DNA from: Trileptium ribeirensis
Lineage: Eukaryota; Nematoda; Enoplea; Enoplida; Thoracostomopsidae
Assembly: GCA_030248225.1 (NCBI GenBank)
Contig: JASANE010005277.1
Span: 26,970 to 90,969, forward strand
Direction: 5' to 3'
Length of the DNA stretch: 64,000 nucleotides
Shown here: positions 1 to 12,179 of the stretch, piece after piece
Layout of the letters: every line of letters begins with the position of its first letter
Position numbering within the stretch: position 1 is the stretch's first letter
Position numbers and translations under genes: made by a program
The notes under the pieces: generated by a model
The model's database searches: none
What the model was told of the DNA's origin: nothing
What the model saw: the letters and a program-made list of their open reading frames with translations, nothing else

Positions 1-620
1 TTTACTGGGGACACAGGTGAACTGTTAAATCTTCAACCCCTTCCCCCACCCCACGATAGTGTCAGTTCCTCAGTTTCGACGTGATAACCCCCAGGTATAA
101 TTGAATCGGAGCGAACGGAATTTCCACTGAGAGGCTAGGGGAAAGACCGTGAAATGATCTTTATTGGCTGTCGGCGTTACTCATAACTCATCTTCGAAAG
201 GACATATTTCGATAAAATTCTTTGATTACAAAAGTAATGACGGTACGCGCTTTTGTGTACGCTAAGAGGTTCCATGTCATCTTCCCGCTTAAAATGGACA
301 AATCCTGTTTAAGCATCCTTTATAAAATAAATCTAGCCATGCAGGTACCTGCGTTTCACAGTCAATATTTTGCAACAGAGGCGACAAAAAACGGAAACCA
401 CCTTCCGGAATCATCTCACCACGATCTACAACTTTGCTGAACAACATGGCTGGTCGGAGTCCAAACATAGGTGGTTGTCCTTTTCCTGGAAATATAGACT
501 TTTCAAATTTTTTATGTTATTTCCTTTTGCGACTTTAAACAAGTGTGTGCAAATCATGCTGAATACGAATGGTTTTATAAATTAGAGTCCAATTTGATTA
601 TATTATACTTTTGTAACGAT
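1..620. repeat. Dispersed repeat R1, copy 1
   Basis: Clearly related to 1845-2465 and more weakly to 14265-14640. Shared landmarks are GTATAATTGAATCG, TTTCCACTGAG, the GAAATGATC then CTCATAACTCATCTTCG block, and GAATACGAATGGTTTTA. No coding potential was found. The left end may lie outside the window. Class is unknown; it may be a SINE-like or non-autonomous DNA element. Confidence 0.7.
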
Positions 621-926
621 TGGAATGTTTTCGGTTAATGTACCTCTATGTTACTGTATCGCATTGATGATAGGTACTTCTCAGCCCATTAGCCTTCTCG
701 TGAGTGCTAATGTTTCTGGTTAAGACTAATCTAATACTAGTTAGATTTTAATTATGGAAATAGCATCAAGGAGTTTAGATCAATTTTTACGACCGGGCTC
801 TTCAAAAACAATTGTGACATGCTATCAGAAATGCTATATTTGCAATCAGCCTGTGAAGATATCTACGTACGTGTATTCTTAGTCACGCTACGTTGCTTAA
901 ATTATGCGCAAAATTATTTATTTCAG

Positions 927-1200
927 GCTGTCAACCACGTCAGAAACCACGGCAACCCCATTTCGTCGCGTACAGAAATATAACACATTTAGTCGTGGCA
1001 TTAAGCTGATCGGGCTAGCTCGCGAAGACGATGTTGAAACAATGATGAATAATAGATGCATTGATATCGCTAGTTGCAATAGCAGTACGAACAGTAGCAG
1101 TGCTACAAAACTACGGTCCTCGACAAAGTCTGATCGAAAATCGCGACCTCTATCGTTGTCGCAGCCTCTCGGCGATGTCTCAAAGTTATTTCAAATAACG
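927..1200 (+). CDS. ephexin-like: Ephexin-like GEF, first visible exon (N-terminal region)
   Basis: The frame is open from a TATTTCAG acceptor to a GTAAGA donor at 1201. It begins with the last base of a codon, so another exon precedes it. The peptide is polar with a basic start (TPFRRVQKYNTFSRGIK), then Ser/Asn-rich, ending ...GDVSKLFQIT. It ends in phase 0, which fits the next exon. No domain is recognised. An upstream ATG at 904 lies on the intron side of the acceptor and is probably not the start. Confidence 0.65.
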
Positions 1201-1844
1201 GTAAGAACCAATCTGTTTTGTTTGATGTTGTTGAATGAGCCGGAAAGGGGTGAGCCTTGGAGTTGAGCGGCTTCATGTGGTCTGGTGCACAAATTTGCAT
1301 TTTCGATATTCCGAGTGTTCTTCGGAAAAAGCTTTTCCTTGGACAGTCAAGTATCACGAGCTTCGTGTTTCTATTACTTTTCCCGCATGTTGTTATTGCT
1401 AGAATATTTGTTGTTGGGCAATCGCTGCTGAAAATAGTACGATTTAATAATCTGAGCTAAAATCAAGATCACGATTAGTTTTTCCCTGGTGTATCGTGTC
1501 AGGTCCCCGTCTCTACACTCCCCGAGTGTATATGTAAAGGGTAAGGATAAGCTTAAGCTTAAGTCTAATAATAAACTTCGTCTTAGCATTGCCTCACAAT
1601 TGAACATCAAATGTGTGTCTTAATGTAGGTACCCAGGTAAACTTCTCCCCACTGTTATATGGGAGAAAACTAATATGACCTAAAAATGAAAAGAGCTACC
1701 CGTGTTTCCACTGAGGGCTCTAGGGCTTCTAAAATCGTGAAAATTTGTATTTCTTGTATGTGTAAAGTTTTTGTAACGTTGACTATGTATATATGGACTA
1801 TATTTGGAGTTTTATAACAGTCCGAGTACCTTATAGTATCCAGT

Positions 1845-2465
1845 TTTACTGCGGACCCAGGTGTACTGTTAAATAGCCTGCCATCCTCCCGCGGTACTGT
1901 CTGTACCCCAGTTTCGAAGTGAGAACCCCAAGGTATAATTGAATCGAATCGAACGGACTTTCCACTGAGTGTACTATGGAAAGATAGTGAAATGATCCTT
2001 TTTTCTGTTTCTATCATTCACAACGCATCTTCGGAGGATGGATTTCGACAAAATTTTTATTCGATAGCAACAGTGATGACGGTGTAACTTTTAATTGAAC
2101 GCAAACGTGTCCGGCCCAATCTTCGGTGTAAAAATAGCAACAACTGGTTTTAATAGTTCTTTGTCAAGTCTTGCCATAAAGGTACATGTGTTTGTCAGCC
2201 TATATCTGACGACAGGCCACCATACAGAGCTCATCGATATGTACAACTTTGCCGACCTTTTTTGTGGAACCACTCCCTGGGGCCCTGTGGTGCCGAATAT
2301 CGGTATTCGACCTTTTGCCAGGAATAGCGTTTTTCAATTTTCGGTATGTTATTGTGTGTTTTTAGGTTACAGTCAGTGTTTATTAGGTTACAAAGCACGC
2401 CGAATACGATGGTTTTACTATCTAGAGACGAACTTGACTATATTTTATGTTTGGTTATGTATTGC
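1845..2465. repeat. Dispersed repeat R1, copy 2
   Basis: Same orientation and order of landmarks as copy 1, with base changes and small indels throughout. It lies in the intron between the exons at 927 and 3611, 70 bp left of a hAT fragment. The small open frames on both strands are not conserved between copies. Confidence 0.7.
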
Positions 2466-2532
2466 GTGCAGGACATCAAGAATGGTGTATATATGTTTTA
2501 TGAAGGCTGAATACAATGATATGGGTATCTAG

Positions 2533-2785
2533 CAGGGAGTAACCGGAATGTCGGTTCAGGTTGCGGCGAAAATCGTGTTCCGGTTGCGGTTCCGGCAAAG
2601 GGCAAAAATCATATAGAACCAGAATTCCGGTTTAAGAATTTTGTTTGAAATTTTTCGCATTTTTGCTTCATCTGCGGTCCAAACATATGTAATACATACA
2701 CTGATCAAGTTCCAATACAACCTAGCAAAATAAAAGATTAACTCAACAATTTGTCGTGTGAAACGTATGTAGGGCACATAATTTC
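2533..2785. mobile_element. hAT-family element, truncated copy
   Basis: Begins CAGGGAGTAACCGG and follows, in inverse orientation, the end of the complete element at 32788-33961 for about 250 bp. Shared blocks include TTGCGGTTCCGGCAAAGGGC, GCTTCATC, TCCAATACAACC and GTAGGGCACATAATTT. The other terminus is absent, so it is a decayed fragment. Confidence 0.75.
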
Positions 2786-2889
2786 AGTATCGTTTTTAAT
2801 TTTGTCGTTTAATTGGATTTTTGCCGACGTGAAATCTTTATATTTTCCGCGAAAATGTAAAATTTTAGTACTAGCGCTTATTTAACATA

Positions 2890-3085
2890 ATGTCACGGAC
2901 AAAAACGATTGCATAAAAAGCTAACACCAAACGCGAACGTAAGTAAACGCAAACTAACTTTAGAACGTTCGTTTACAAATGAAGCAAACAAAATTTATCA
3001 TATATTAGAACCATTTTTTTTGCATTCGTTTATAAACGAACGTTTTGGCGTTCGTTTTTTATGCGCCCATTTCTGTCCGTGATTG
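2890..3085. mobile_element. MITE, TA-type (family M1)
   Basis: Terminal inverted repeats of about 27 bp: TCACGGACAAAAACGATTGC on the left and, reversed, TCACGGACAGAAATGGGCGC on the right. TA dinucleotides flank both ends (2888-2889, 3086-3087). This fits a Tc1/mariner-type non-autonomous element of ~196 bp. The interior has inverted GAACGTTCGTTTA blocks. No open frame. Confidence 0.7.
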
Positions 3086-3610
3086 TACATTGATTAATCG
3101 AACCAAAGCTGTAAAGGTCACGTTGGAAATAATGATAGTATATGACGGTGTTATTCTGCTTGTGGTATTGACACGAACAGCTTGAATCAACGTCTGTCGT
3201 AATATGTGTTGTGGCCTGCTGGAAATAACATATTTGTTTTAATTATTTTTCCAGCTGAAAACTCATAATTATTGACTGATTATACTCCGTACCTGGTAGT
3301 CTTTGGTTCAGGTATGAATGAATTTGTGTGCTCATTTCCAAGTTTGCTGTTCTATTTCCAATAAACTCACAATGTCTCATCAATGAATGTTTGTCTGAAG
3401 CAGTATTAAAAATTTTGGGTATTTTACCTATATCGAACATTTTGAAAAATAATTGCTTTATGAGTATTGCTTCGGGATAAGTAAGCTAGGAGTTAGGCGT
3501 CGAAGACATGGTTTCTTTCGTATTATTTTACAACTAAACCAATTGTACTTTCAATGGCGCCGTTGCCATAGATGCAAAAGTTACATAGCTACGAGCTAAT
3601 ATTATTTTAG

Positions 3611-4008
3611 AGCGACATTCACCTCAGCATTGCAGAACGGTTTGGTAAAATTCGGCTTCAAATTAGTCAGAAGAGCGGCACGTCAGCTGCGCCTTCGTGC
3701 TCAACGGGTTCTATGACAAGTGAGTCGCACGGAGAGCCATTAGATGACATTAAATGTGACGACTCACCGACGCTAAAGTCCTGCGGTCGACAAGCTGGAG
3801 CTGTCGCTTTGAGGCCGCCATCCGGTGCCAAATCATCAACTGGTCGGGTCAAACAAAGTCGAAATTCTAATAAACCTCATCAACAGCGACATGGCAAATT
3901 CGTTTGTGATGACGGTGATGCAGCTATGGATCGATCTTCAACTCGATCAGTAGCAGAACTCAAAGACAGTTGCGGTCGAAAACCGTTGAAATCGATTAAA
4001 ACGACCAA
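3611..4008 (+). CDS. ephexin-like: Ephexin-like GEF, N-terminal exon
   Basis: The acceptor is ATTATTTTAG and the donor GTATGT at 4009. It starts in phase 0 with SDIHLSIAERFGKIRLQIS and continues through Ser/Thr- and Lys-rich sequence with CGRQAGAV and KPLKSIKTTK segments. It ends in phase 2. Low complexity with many charged residues suggests a disordered regulatory region. The ATG at 3713 is internal to the exon and not the gene start. No family motif is seen; assignment rests on phase and codon quality. Confidence 0.65.
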
Positions 4009-4288
4009 GTATGTAAATAATATTGCGGTCGGTTGTTTTCGCGTATCGACATTCAGAAATATCATTTTTTTAGAACTCTATACTATAACGTTTTTAATAT
4101 TAGTAACACTGTTATTATTTTAGTGACCGAATGAAAATTTTGTTGCAGCGTACTGGTTTTAAACAATTAGAGTTACTGTTACTTAATAACTTTTTAAGCT
4201 TGAAATCAGCATAAATTGACCAATCAATGTATTTGTATTTAATATTAAAAATTTTTATAATTTCAAATATCTATTGTATTTTTTTCAG

Positions 4289-4330
4289 AGGTTCCAGCGG
4301 GGCCCAACAAACAGTTGTTCCAAATTCGGA
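4289..4330 (+). CDS. ephexin-like: Ephexin-like GEF, 42-nt exon
   Basis: A small exon after a long T tract (TTTTTTTCAG). It reads GSSGAQQTVVPNS between a phase-2 start and a phase-2 end. The donor GTCAGT is weaker than its neighbours. It is supported mainly because it makes the frames of the exons at 3611 and 5108 agree exactly. Confidence 0.45.
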
Positions 4331-5107
4331 GTCAGTCTTATATTTGTGTTTTAGGGTGTTGATGTGTTTTTACAACATTTAGTTTTTTCTTTCGTGTGTA
4401 TCGTTTGTGTTCTAATTTCCGCAGTCCATGCTTCATTTTACTCAGGAATTTATTATAAATTGTCGAAAAAATTGCAGTACTATTAATTTATTCAAGAACC
4501 CCTTGTTTTTTATGACGATCATTTTGATATCACCTGAAAACACGTTTACGTGCTTCAGGCCGATGTCTGTCAAGCGGAAATTTAGCTATGAAGGCGTGAC
4601 CTGGTGGGGAGCTCGAAAACGTACGAGGCCGCCAGACGGATAATTCATGTAGTGGCCAGTTCGGAAGAGTTCAACAAAACGATATGTGTGGATCAGGTTT
4701 TGAGCAAAAATGATTAGGTGTTAAATTATAGTAAACCATCGTTTGAAGTTTTGGGATTAATATCATGCAGGGTACGTCCAAAAAGTAGTAAGGTGATCCT
4801 GTGCCTATAAAACTCTGCTTTTCATGTTGTCACAAATTGATTCATGTCCGGTCAAGGATGTAAGTAATTTTTCAGGTCCTAAATTTTTCAGGTCCGCCAT
4901 GTATGACACAAAAACGTTTCTTCAACAATAGCAGTGTATAATCTTATTATACATGGTCAAAAGCTTTGGTTGAATAAAGTTCATTTTTGGGAACTTTTTT
5001 GAGAAATTCACGTGGGTTACAGTTTATGTAATTGCTTGGGCTTATGACTGGGACATCAAAAATAATAATTGAAGGATTAATCCAATTTTTTAAATATTAT
5101 ACTGTAG

Positions 5108-5505
5108 GTCTCATTTTTACATCGAAACATCGAGTGACGCAACAGTATCGACACCAAGAAGCGGCGCTACTAGTCAGAACCTCGGCGACGATACGACTTG
5201 GAGTAAGTCCACCCGGTCGCGAGCATTAATCGATCCGGACGCTCCACCACCTCCGCCGAGAACAACATCGATAACAATAACGGTGAAAACGGAGCTGGGC
5301 GAGCACGACGGTACAACGGCCGTCTCCGATGATTACGATTCGTACACTGACGACGAATCGAATAACGACGACGATGCAGTGACAGTCATGAGATCATCAA
5401 CAACAACAGTGGTTGATGCCACGACGACAGCGACCGCTACAGCAGTGCCGGATTCGGTGGCAACAATTACACTTGATACCTCTCTCGACGAGCAACGAAG
5501 TGACT
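5108..5505 (+). CDS. ephexin-like: Ephexin-like GEF, acidic/Thr-rich exon
   Basis: Opens after TACTGTAG with SHFYIETSSDATVSTPRSG. It contains a proline run (DPDAPPPPPR), then an acidic block (SDDYDSYTDDESNNDDD), then a Thr/Ala-rich stretch. The donor is GTAAGC at 5506 and the exon ends in phase 1. The proline run could bind an SH3 or EVH1 domain, possibly the protein's own SH3 (inference). Probably disordered. Confidence 0.65.
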
Positions 5506-6139
5506 GTAAGCATTAACGGTTGGGCTTCTCGTGTCAGTGAGCGAAGGTTTGGTCTGATTTTGTTTTCAGGCCCGTCTTGAGAAGGACTATTGCTAGTATG
5601 AACAACTTGTCGGATTAGACATGATGTCGGTTGATTAAAGCATTACCGCATTGGTTGCAGTTAATTACAGGTCATGTAATTGCTTGTCTGTAGTGATAGA
5701 ATGTTAATATCATAGCTCGGTTATGTCGCAGTAATTCTGTTCTTTAAATATCATTGTAGTAGCGGGGCTACTGTAGTAACCAATGGTTAAGCTGTGATAG
5801 TAATAATTATGTCGTTTAAAAGATAAATCAATTGTTCTCAAAATTCAAAAATTTACATGAAATTTCTGATATATTCTTTCACAGTATTGTTTTTGATAAT
5901 GCTTTTGATTTATTATGCTGCCTGCAAGAGAATTGTATTCACTTGAGAACAACCTAAACGCGATATTGCTGTAAGAGAATTTGTAGAAAATCTCGAATAA
6001 GTTGCTTTTGTTTCTACCCATTATCGATCGCCCTGTTCAAGTCGTATTTTGGTTATTTTACCGCTGTTAAACATATAAAAGTATATAATCAGCTTTATGT
6101 TTTATAGGTGCAATGATAAAAATTATTTTGGTGTTTCAG

Positions 6140-6220
6140 CTACGGGCGGTCATACTGAAAGCAGTGGCTCAGTGAAATCGGATGGTAGTATCCCTTTGCC
6201 AGACGTCATAAAAGATTCAG
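6140..6220 (+). CDS. ephexin-like: Ephexin-like GEF, 81-nt exon
   Basis: Acceptor GTGTTTCAG, donor GTACCA at 6221. It reads TGGHTESSGSVKSDGSIPL then PDVIKDSG, with phase 1 at both ends in agreement with its neighbours. Short and polar; no domain recognised. Confidence 0.55.
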
Positions 6221-6448
6221 GTACCACTTAATGTAGTACGCTCGAAAATTATATTGCTTGCTACATTGGTAGTCTCAAGCATGTTACTTGATACTTTTTC
6301 ATATTTTTTTAGAATTTCGTAATTTCTTCTGTCTGTAAATTCTTATGTCTAAAACCACTCGCTCAACACTATTGTTTTACTGCTTAAAATAGTTTTATGA
6401 ATGTTTGATTCTTCACGCTCTGATTTTTGTGATAATTCAACCTATATA

Positions 6449-6578
6449 CAATCACGCTCAGAAATAAAAGCAACTTTATCACAATAATTCGCGAAAAATT
6501 TGCAAATAGCAGTTGAACAGTTGTTATTTTTTCGCGAACGATTCGAGATTAATTGGCTTTTATTTCTGAACGTTATTG
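6449..6578. mobile_element. MITE, TA-type, 130 bp (family M2)
   Basis: Flanked by TA at 6447-6448 and 6579-6580. The left end CAATCACGCTCAGAAATAAA and the right end (reversed) CAATAACGTTCAGAAATAAA pair with two mismatches and then continue AGC. A clean Tc1/mariner-like MITE in the intron after the exon at 6140. Confidence 0.85.
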
Positions 6579-6854
6579 TAGTCTCAGATTAATCTTTTCT
6601 TTATCATGTCTTTAAACAACGTTATAAGCGTACTTAATATAATATTGTCCAAGTTCTAGCACAAAATGAGCTAACAATAACCACTACCTATGGATTATTA
6701 ATGCAGTAACACGGTTGTGTGAGCGGCCATATTTTTAGAAAGGGTGAGGCTACACTATTTGTTTTGTTAGCTGCTACTTTAACAACATTAGTAATAAAGT
6801 AAAAAGTATGTGCTGTGTAGAAAACAACAGTGTTCGCACAGTCATTAAATATGT

Positions 6855-7312
6855 GAATTTTCTCGTATTTTTGTGATTGCCGGGAGGACGCAACTATTTC
6901 GCAAATCAAGAGAGTGGCTCTGGCTCGACTTTTGTAAACGGCGCCAATTTTCTCGTATTTTTTGTGATTGCCAGGAGGACGCAACTATTTCGCAAATCAA
7001 GAGAGTGGCTCTGGATCGACATTTGTAAACGGCGCCAATTTTCTCGTATTTTTTGTGATTGCCAGGAGGACGCAACTATTTCGCAAATCGAGAGAGTGGC
7101 TCTGGCTTGATTTTTGTAAATGGCGCCAATTTTCTCGTATTTTTTGTGATTGCCAGGAGGACGCAACTATTTCGCAAATCAAGAGAGTGGCTCTGGCTCA
7201 ATTTTTGTAAGCGGTGCTAATTTTCTCGTATTTTTTGTGATTGCCAGGAGGACGCAACTATTTCGCAAATCAAGAGAGTGGCTCTGGCTCGATTTTTGTA
7301 AACGGCGCCAAA
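6855..7312. repeat. 91-bp tandem array, five units
   Basis: The unit holds GATTGCCAGGAGGACGCAAC, TATTTCGCAAATCAAGAGAG, TGGCTCTGGCTCGA and AACGGCGCCAATTTTCTCG. GGCGCCA recurs at 6940, 7031 and onward every 91 bp. Units differ by a few substitutions only. Open frames on both strands here are by-products of the repeat. Confidence 0.9.
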
Positions 7313-7925
7313 TTTACTACAAAAGTAGGAAATTGGCTTCATTTCAACAGTATTTTGCAATCAAAAATTATGTTTTGAAGTTTTCGGATTTATGTTTGGT
7401 AATTTTTTTGTAATAAGCTTCTTCCGATATAACGCCAAATGTGCAACCTAATTTTATCATTAAAATTTTCGAAGTCGGTTCACAGGAGTAGGCAGTCGAT
7501 TTATCAGACGAGTATTGCATAGAATTCTTATCAGAAACATTGGTTTAAAACAAAATTCGCTCTTTTTATATTAGAAGAACATCTTGTTCCGCAATAACTA
7601 CTTGTGCACTCATATAATTTTTCTATTTGGATTAAATTTTTTGTTGCGTTTTCGAGACTAAAACCCTGGTAACAATGTAAATACTTGTGAAGCTTGCGTG
7701 TTCATAAAGTGGAATTGTTCTGTAGTACAGACTGTAAGAGGCGTCGGTTTTAGTTGTTTAGTATAAATTGTTTTATTTCAGATAGCATATGTTAACTTTT
7801 CTTTGGTAAGCGTATTTTGCAGATTCTTATGTGTGCGAAAGCAATCGATGAGTTTGATAGTAACAACACGTGAATACTGTAGTAGTATTTAGACCTTAGC
7901 TGTACCATATAAATAAATGTTTTAG

Positions 7926-8292
7926 GTGCTTCTTTCCGACCAAGCAAACCGTTACCTCCGGTTCCACAGCCGCTGGAATCGTCTCCTGGACCCGTCGACG
8001 TTTCAGAGCCACGTCAAGGCACATCTTCAAGCTTTGACAGTTCCACTGAGACAATCAAATACAACGAGCATTTGCAGCGTAATAGTGCACAACATTGTTT
8101 AGATGAAGAATCGCTCAATGAGTCACAGCAACCGCTGGATGATGGTGATATAATCGATTCGGTTTCCGGAGATGTCGATGAAATCGGTAGCAGCATTGGA
8201 TTCACTGAAGATGGTCAATGGAAAGATGACGTTGAAGGGCCGGAAGAGCAGCCAACTGTTGAACCGATTTACGATAGTCGTTTTGCCTTCAG
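7926..8292 (+). CDS. ephexin-like: Ephexin-like GEF, Pro/Ser-rich acidic exon
   Basis: Acceptor ATGTTTTAG, donor GTGAAT. It starts ASFRPSKPLPPVPQPLESS, a proline-rich candidate SH3 ligand, then runs through an acidic Ser-rich region (EESLNESQQPLDDGDIIDS, GDVDEIGSSIG) to VEPIYDSRFAFR. It enters with two bases of a codon and leaves in phase 2. The YDSR tyrosine near the end is a plausible kinase target by analogy with ephexins, which are tyrosine-phosphorylated before the DH domain (inference). Confidence 0.7.
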
Positions 8293-8406
8293 GTGAATTT
8301 TGGTGGTTTTTCGTTTTAGTACTTCGGTAAACATGAGATTGGCAGTTGTAAGTATTTAATTATAGCAGTAAAAGACTATTGTCTTAGTGATGCTATAAGT
8401 GACTTG

Positions 8407-8611
8407 CAGTCATGGACAAAAATTAATTGCATAAAAACAAACGTGAAGCTCAAATGATCGTTAGCGTAAACGAATTTTAGAACTGAGCGAACTAAAATGC
8501 AAAGGAATTTTGCCGTTGTTTTTGAGCGACCGCTTTTCCGTTCCGTTGTGAACGAACGTTTCCACATTCATTGCCCGTGTACTTGTTTTTGTCTGTGACT
8601 GTACAATAATT
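8407..8611. mobile_element. MITE related to family M1, diverged
   Basis: Left end CAGTCATGGACAAAAATTAA then TTGCATAAAAACAAACG; right end reversed reads CAGTCACAGACAAAAACAAG. A TA follows the right end but not the left. The interior GAACGAACGTTT block is like that of the M1 copy at 2890. About 205 bp. Confidence 0.6.
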
Positions 8612-9189
8612 GAGCGGAGCGAAGCGAAGCGTTTTTGTTTTCGACTGAGGGGAAAATCGGCACTGTCTGTCCGTCTATCCGTCAAACTCCTCCATAACTA
8701 CTGGGCCGATTTTAAGTTTTTTTTGTTTGAAAGGCTTAATATCCGACAGGTGCAAGACATTTAGTTTTTGTTAAATTTTGCTTTAGCTAATTAGTAATTA
8801 ACTAATTCGTTAAGCGAGCTAGCCTATTTTTAGCATTTTCAAACAAAAATTGCTTTTTTCAATGAATAATTAGTGCAAAGCTATTTTGGTGCTTATACTA
8901 CATCTCGACGTGCTGATTATGAATCTGGTGTTTAAACTATTCGAGGAAGTTAAAAACATGCTAATTAGTTACGTAGTTAATTAGCTAACTAACTCTATTA
9001 ATTGGCTAATTTTTTGAAAATTTTTTAAAGTGCTCGGAAATGAAAAATAGATTACACATAGGGGTTTTCTATGTCACTGATCACGAATATGACATCCCGA
9101 AGCTGTAGAACTTGGCCGTATATGTGAATTGGTTAACTAATTAATTAGCTAATTTTGTGCAAATTTTAAAAACACCTCAATATTGCTAA

Positions 9190-9938
9190 TTTTTTCACTT
9201 GGGGGTTTTCGGTGCCTACGATCATGAATATGTGGCTTTTAAAGCTCTATTATTTCATCATGAGCGATTTAGCTAGCTAGCTTTTAGTATGGTGGATTTG
9301 ACATCAGTTGTCTAAAACGTGATACTTGTTATAAATTAATTAAATATTTAGTTGAAATACATGTATATATACACATATAAGATACCAAATACTTTGCCTA
9401 TTGCTCCGCACAGTTTTTGTAATTATTTATGAATCGTTTTCGATGCCGCCGGTCATGAATATGTGGCTTTTAAAGCTCTATGATTTCATCATGAGCGATA
9501 ATTAGTAATTAATTAACTAATTAGTTGATATTACTAACTTTTTTAGCTGGCTAGCTTTTAGTATGGTGGATTCGACATCAGTTATCTAAAACGTGATACT
9601 TATTATAAAATTGATTAAATATTTAGTTTATATACATGTATATATACACAAATAAGATACCATAATACTTTGCCTATTGCTCTTCGATGCCGCTGATCAT
9701 GAATATGTGGCTTTTAAAGCGCTATGATTTCATCATGAGCGATAATTAGTAATTAATTAACTAATTAGTTGATATTACTAACTAATTTTTTAGCTAGCTA
9801 GCTTTTAGTATGGTGGATTCGACATCAGTTGTCTAAAACGTGATACTTGTTATAAATTGATTAAATATTTAGTTGAAATACATGTATATATACACAAATA
9901 TGATACCAAATACTTTGCCTATTGCTCAGCACAGTTTT
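9190..9938. repeat. 231-244-bp tandem repeat, three units
   Basis: Units begin near GATCATGAATATGTGGCTTT at 9220, 9451 and 9695. Each carries ATTTCATCATGAGCGA, TAATTAATTAACTAATTAG, TTTAGTATGGTGGATTCGAC and ACATGTATATATACACA. A diverged relative with the same TAATTAACTAA motif occupies about 8660-9180. AT-rich intronic DNA; no gene. Confidence 0.8.
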
Positions 9939-10052
9939 GGTAATTTATTACGTTTACTAGTTTATTACATGTTAGTGATTTGTAGTTTACTAACCAGGTA
10001 TAATTATCTTGAATTTATATTTATTGTTAAATATGTTGGGTTAATTGACTTT

Positions 10053-10103
10053 TGTGACACTATGGTTAGTCATAAGCTGTGACACTATGGTTAGTCATAA
10101 GCA
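10053..10103. repeat. 25-bp direct duplication
   Basis: The block TGTGACACTATGGTTAGTCA plus TAAGC occurs twice head to tail just before the exon at 10140. Confidence 0.85.
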
Positions 10104-10139
10104 ATGTACTCTTTAAATATATAACATTTTTCATTTTAG

Positions 10140-10296
10140 CGAACCCATGCCGTTATATCAACACTATGATCAGGATATCAAGATAAAGCGGATAGAAACG
10201 TTTGCTATGGGACAGAAACATGGGAAACTACAAGAAGCAATACTTGCAACATCGGGATTTGGCAGCCAAAGAAGTTTGTGGTGTGAGCTACCCGAA
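10140..10296 (+). CDS. ephexin-like: Ephexin-like GEF, linker exon before the DH domain
   Basis: Acceptor CATTTTAG, donor GTATGT. It reads EPMPLYQHYDQDIKIKRIE ... GSQRSLWCELPE. The EPLYQ-like start and the SLW-LP segment match the conserved ephexin linker just ahead of the DH domain (family knowledge from memory). In ephexins this linker carries a helix and tyrosine that autoinhibit the DH domain; Tyr in PLYQHY is the likely equivalent. It ends in phase 0. Confidence 0.8.
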
Positions 10297-11439
10297 GTAT
10301 GTGATGTGTACTGTGCAATTTTTCAAGCATAACGTTTTAGACAACAACTACACTGTTTCTTGACACGAGATGCATGCTGTTATACTACCATGAAATTATA
10401 TTTACGGTATGTCCCAGCAATGACTGTCGTTTTTCGTGTGAGTGAGCGAACAATTGTTATTACTCGTGAGGACTGTATGTTAACAGATGTCACAAAGAAC
10501 GACAGTTTTGCGATTAAATTAGTATTGCTGAGTCATTATAACCCTGAAAAACGCTAGAAACAACGGGCTTGAAATATTCTAAAACCCTAAAATGATTCCA
10601 AAAATTCTGAGATTCCCGCGTGTTAACCAATTTTACTAGGTTTTATAGTTAGAAAATAACTCGGTAGCTGCTTGAATATGTATATAATTAATAGTATGCG
10701 TATTTTCACTACTTTATAGGAGCTCAATGTTAAAAATGTCGCTTCAGCCGTTCGTGACCGACATAAATCCCTAAATTACGGATGGATTTTTTATACATAT
10801 TGGATAGGTAATTGTGCTTTTTGTATTTAATATCTATGTCCGCTTTTAATTGGGCTGACAAACACGGAACCCCATCTTACCCATATTAGATACAAAGTTG
10901 TTTTAAACTTCTAAATTTATTCGTAACAATGTTACAACTTGTGCGGAAGAACCGTCTTTATTTAATATAAGTGGCTGGCGTTTTCGTCTCCTTATGGGCG
11001 CTTTTCAAATGAGCAGCTAAGCTGTCAGCGGGAAATCGTCACTTTCTCTTGCCTCGTCAAGGACTGTCGCTCTCGGTGTGGGACCTATCCGGAATGTCTG
11101 GCTCTAAACTGGGGCGTTGCAAATTATGCTCGGCCAGGTAGAAGTGGATACAGCGTCCGCTAAGCTTAGATCGACGGCTTTTGTCTTCAAAGTTGCAAAA
11201 TGTGTACCTGTGTTGCGTTACCACGAGTGTTAATTTGTTGCTTAATGCATTTTTTGGCAGATGTCCTTGGTGTCGGATGTGTGAAGTGGCATGCCGTATC
11301 TAGGTTGAAAATAATGTTCTGGTAAATTCTGCTAGCGATCAATATTGCACCATAGAGATATAGAAGTATTGACTATATTATACTGATTTTAGTATTTCTC
11401 AGCAGTATTGGCTAATGTAAAATTTAAAGCACATTCAAA

Positions 11440-11550
11440 AAACAAATGTCACATCCACTCAATAATTGTAATGGTGTTTCAGTTCACTTAATCAAAACAA
11501 ATGTCACATCCACTCAATAATTGTAATGGTGGTTCAGTTCACTTAATCGG
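11440..11550. repeat. 55-bp tandem duplication
   Basis: AACAAATGTCACATCCACTC ... GTTCACTTAATC is repeated with a 55-bp period and one change (GGTGTTTCAG against GGTGGTTCAG). It lies in the intron between the linker exon and the first DH exon; the rest of that intron shows no gene. Confidence 0.85.
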
Positions 11551-11968
11551 ACTTCGGAAGGTGTTTTTTATTCAAAATTTTAATCGTATTCCGGTCGAAA
11601 CGCAACTTCGTGGTGATTTCGTGTATCGCCGCATAATATTAAATGTTTTAGGACGTGCGGTGGTGAATTTCTTGTTTTTCATACTGCAGCATAGCCTGGA
11701 TGGGTTCTCGCTATTGGAGAGGTAGGTAGACGGCGTTGTAAAGATCGACCTGTCCTCGTGCTGAAGCGTCATTGTCCGCTTACGCTCCCTGGAAACTCTG
11801 TATTACTAAACCTAATGTTATAAATTATTTACCATTGTAAAAGCATGTAGGTAACAGAAACCTGTTCTATTTTCAGCAAAGTACCAACGTGTTATGTAGA
11901 GCCATGGCTTTTTGTCAATGATGAGCTCATGAAAATAAACATGGCCTTAATATTTCACTCAATTTTAG

Positions 11969-12116
11969 GTAAACCGGCGTGGCCTACTCGACTGCATGGG
12001 CGATCAGGCGCGGAAATTGCAGGAAGCTATGTTTGAGATTATAAGCAGCGAAGCATCGTATCTTCGATCTCTAAATATTCTGCTTAGCCACTTTATGTCT
12101 GCGAAAAAACTCTCAG
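11969..12116 (+). CDS. ephexin-like: Ephexin-like GEF, DH domain N-terminal exon
   Basis: Acceptor AATTTTAG, donor GTATTG at 12117. It reads VNRRGLLDCMGDQARKLQE then AMFEIISSEASYLRSLNIL. This is DH conserved region 1: the E-x-x-x-SE-xSY-xRSL pattern of the first helix that contacts the GTPase switch I, with Glu in SSEAS as the usual key acidic residue. It ends in phase 1 at KKLSG. The following exon should carry the LFSN...VSER part of the DH fold and is not confidently found. Confidence 0.88.
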
Positions 12117-12179
12117 GTATTGATGTTTTTGTCTATGATGGTAGTGATGTTGCCAGAAAGGTTTGTAACCGTGATAGGA

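Noticed and set aside
11501..11772. Overlapping 66-74-residue frames on both strands
   Set aside because: Intronic; no splice signals or motifs on either strand.
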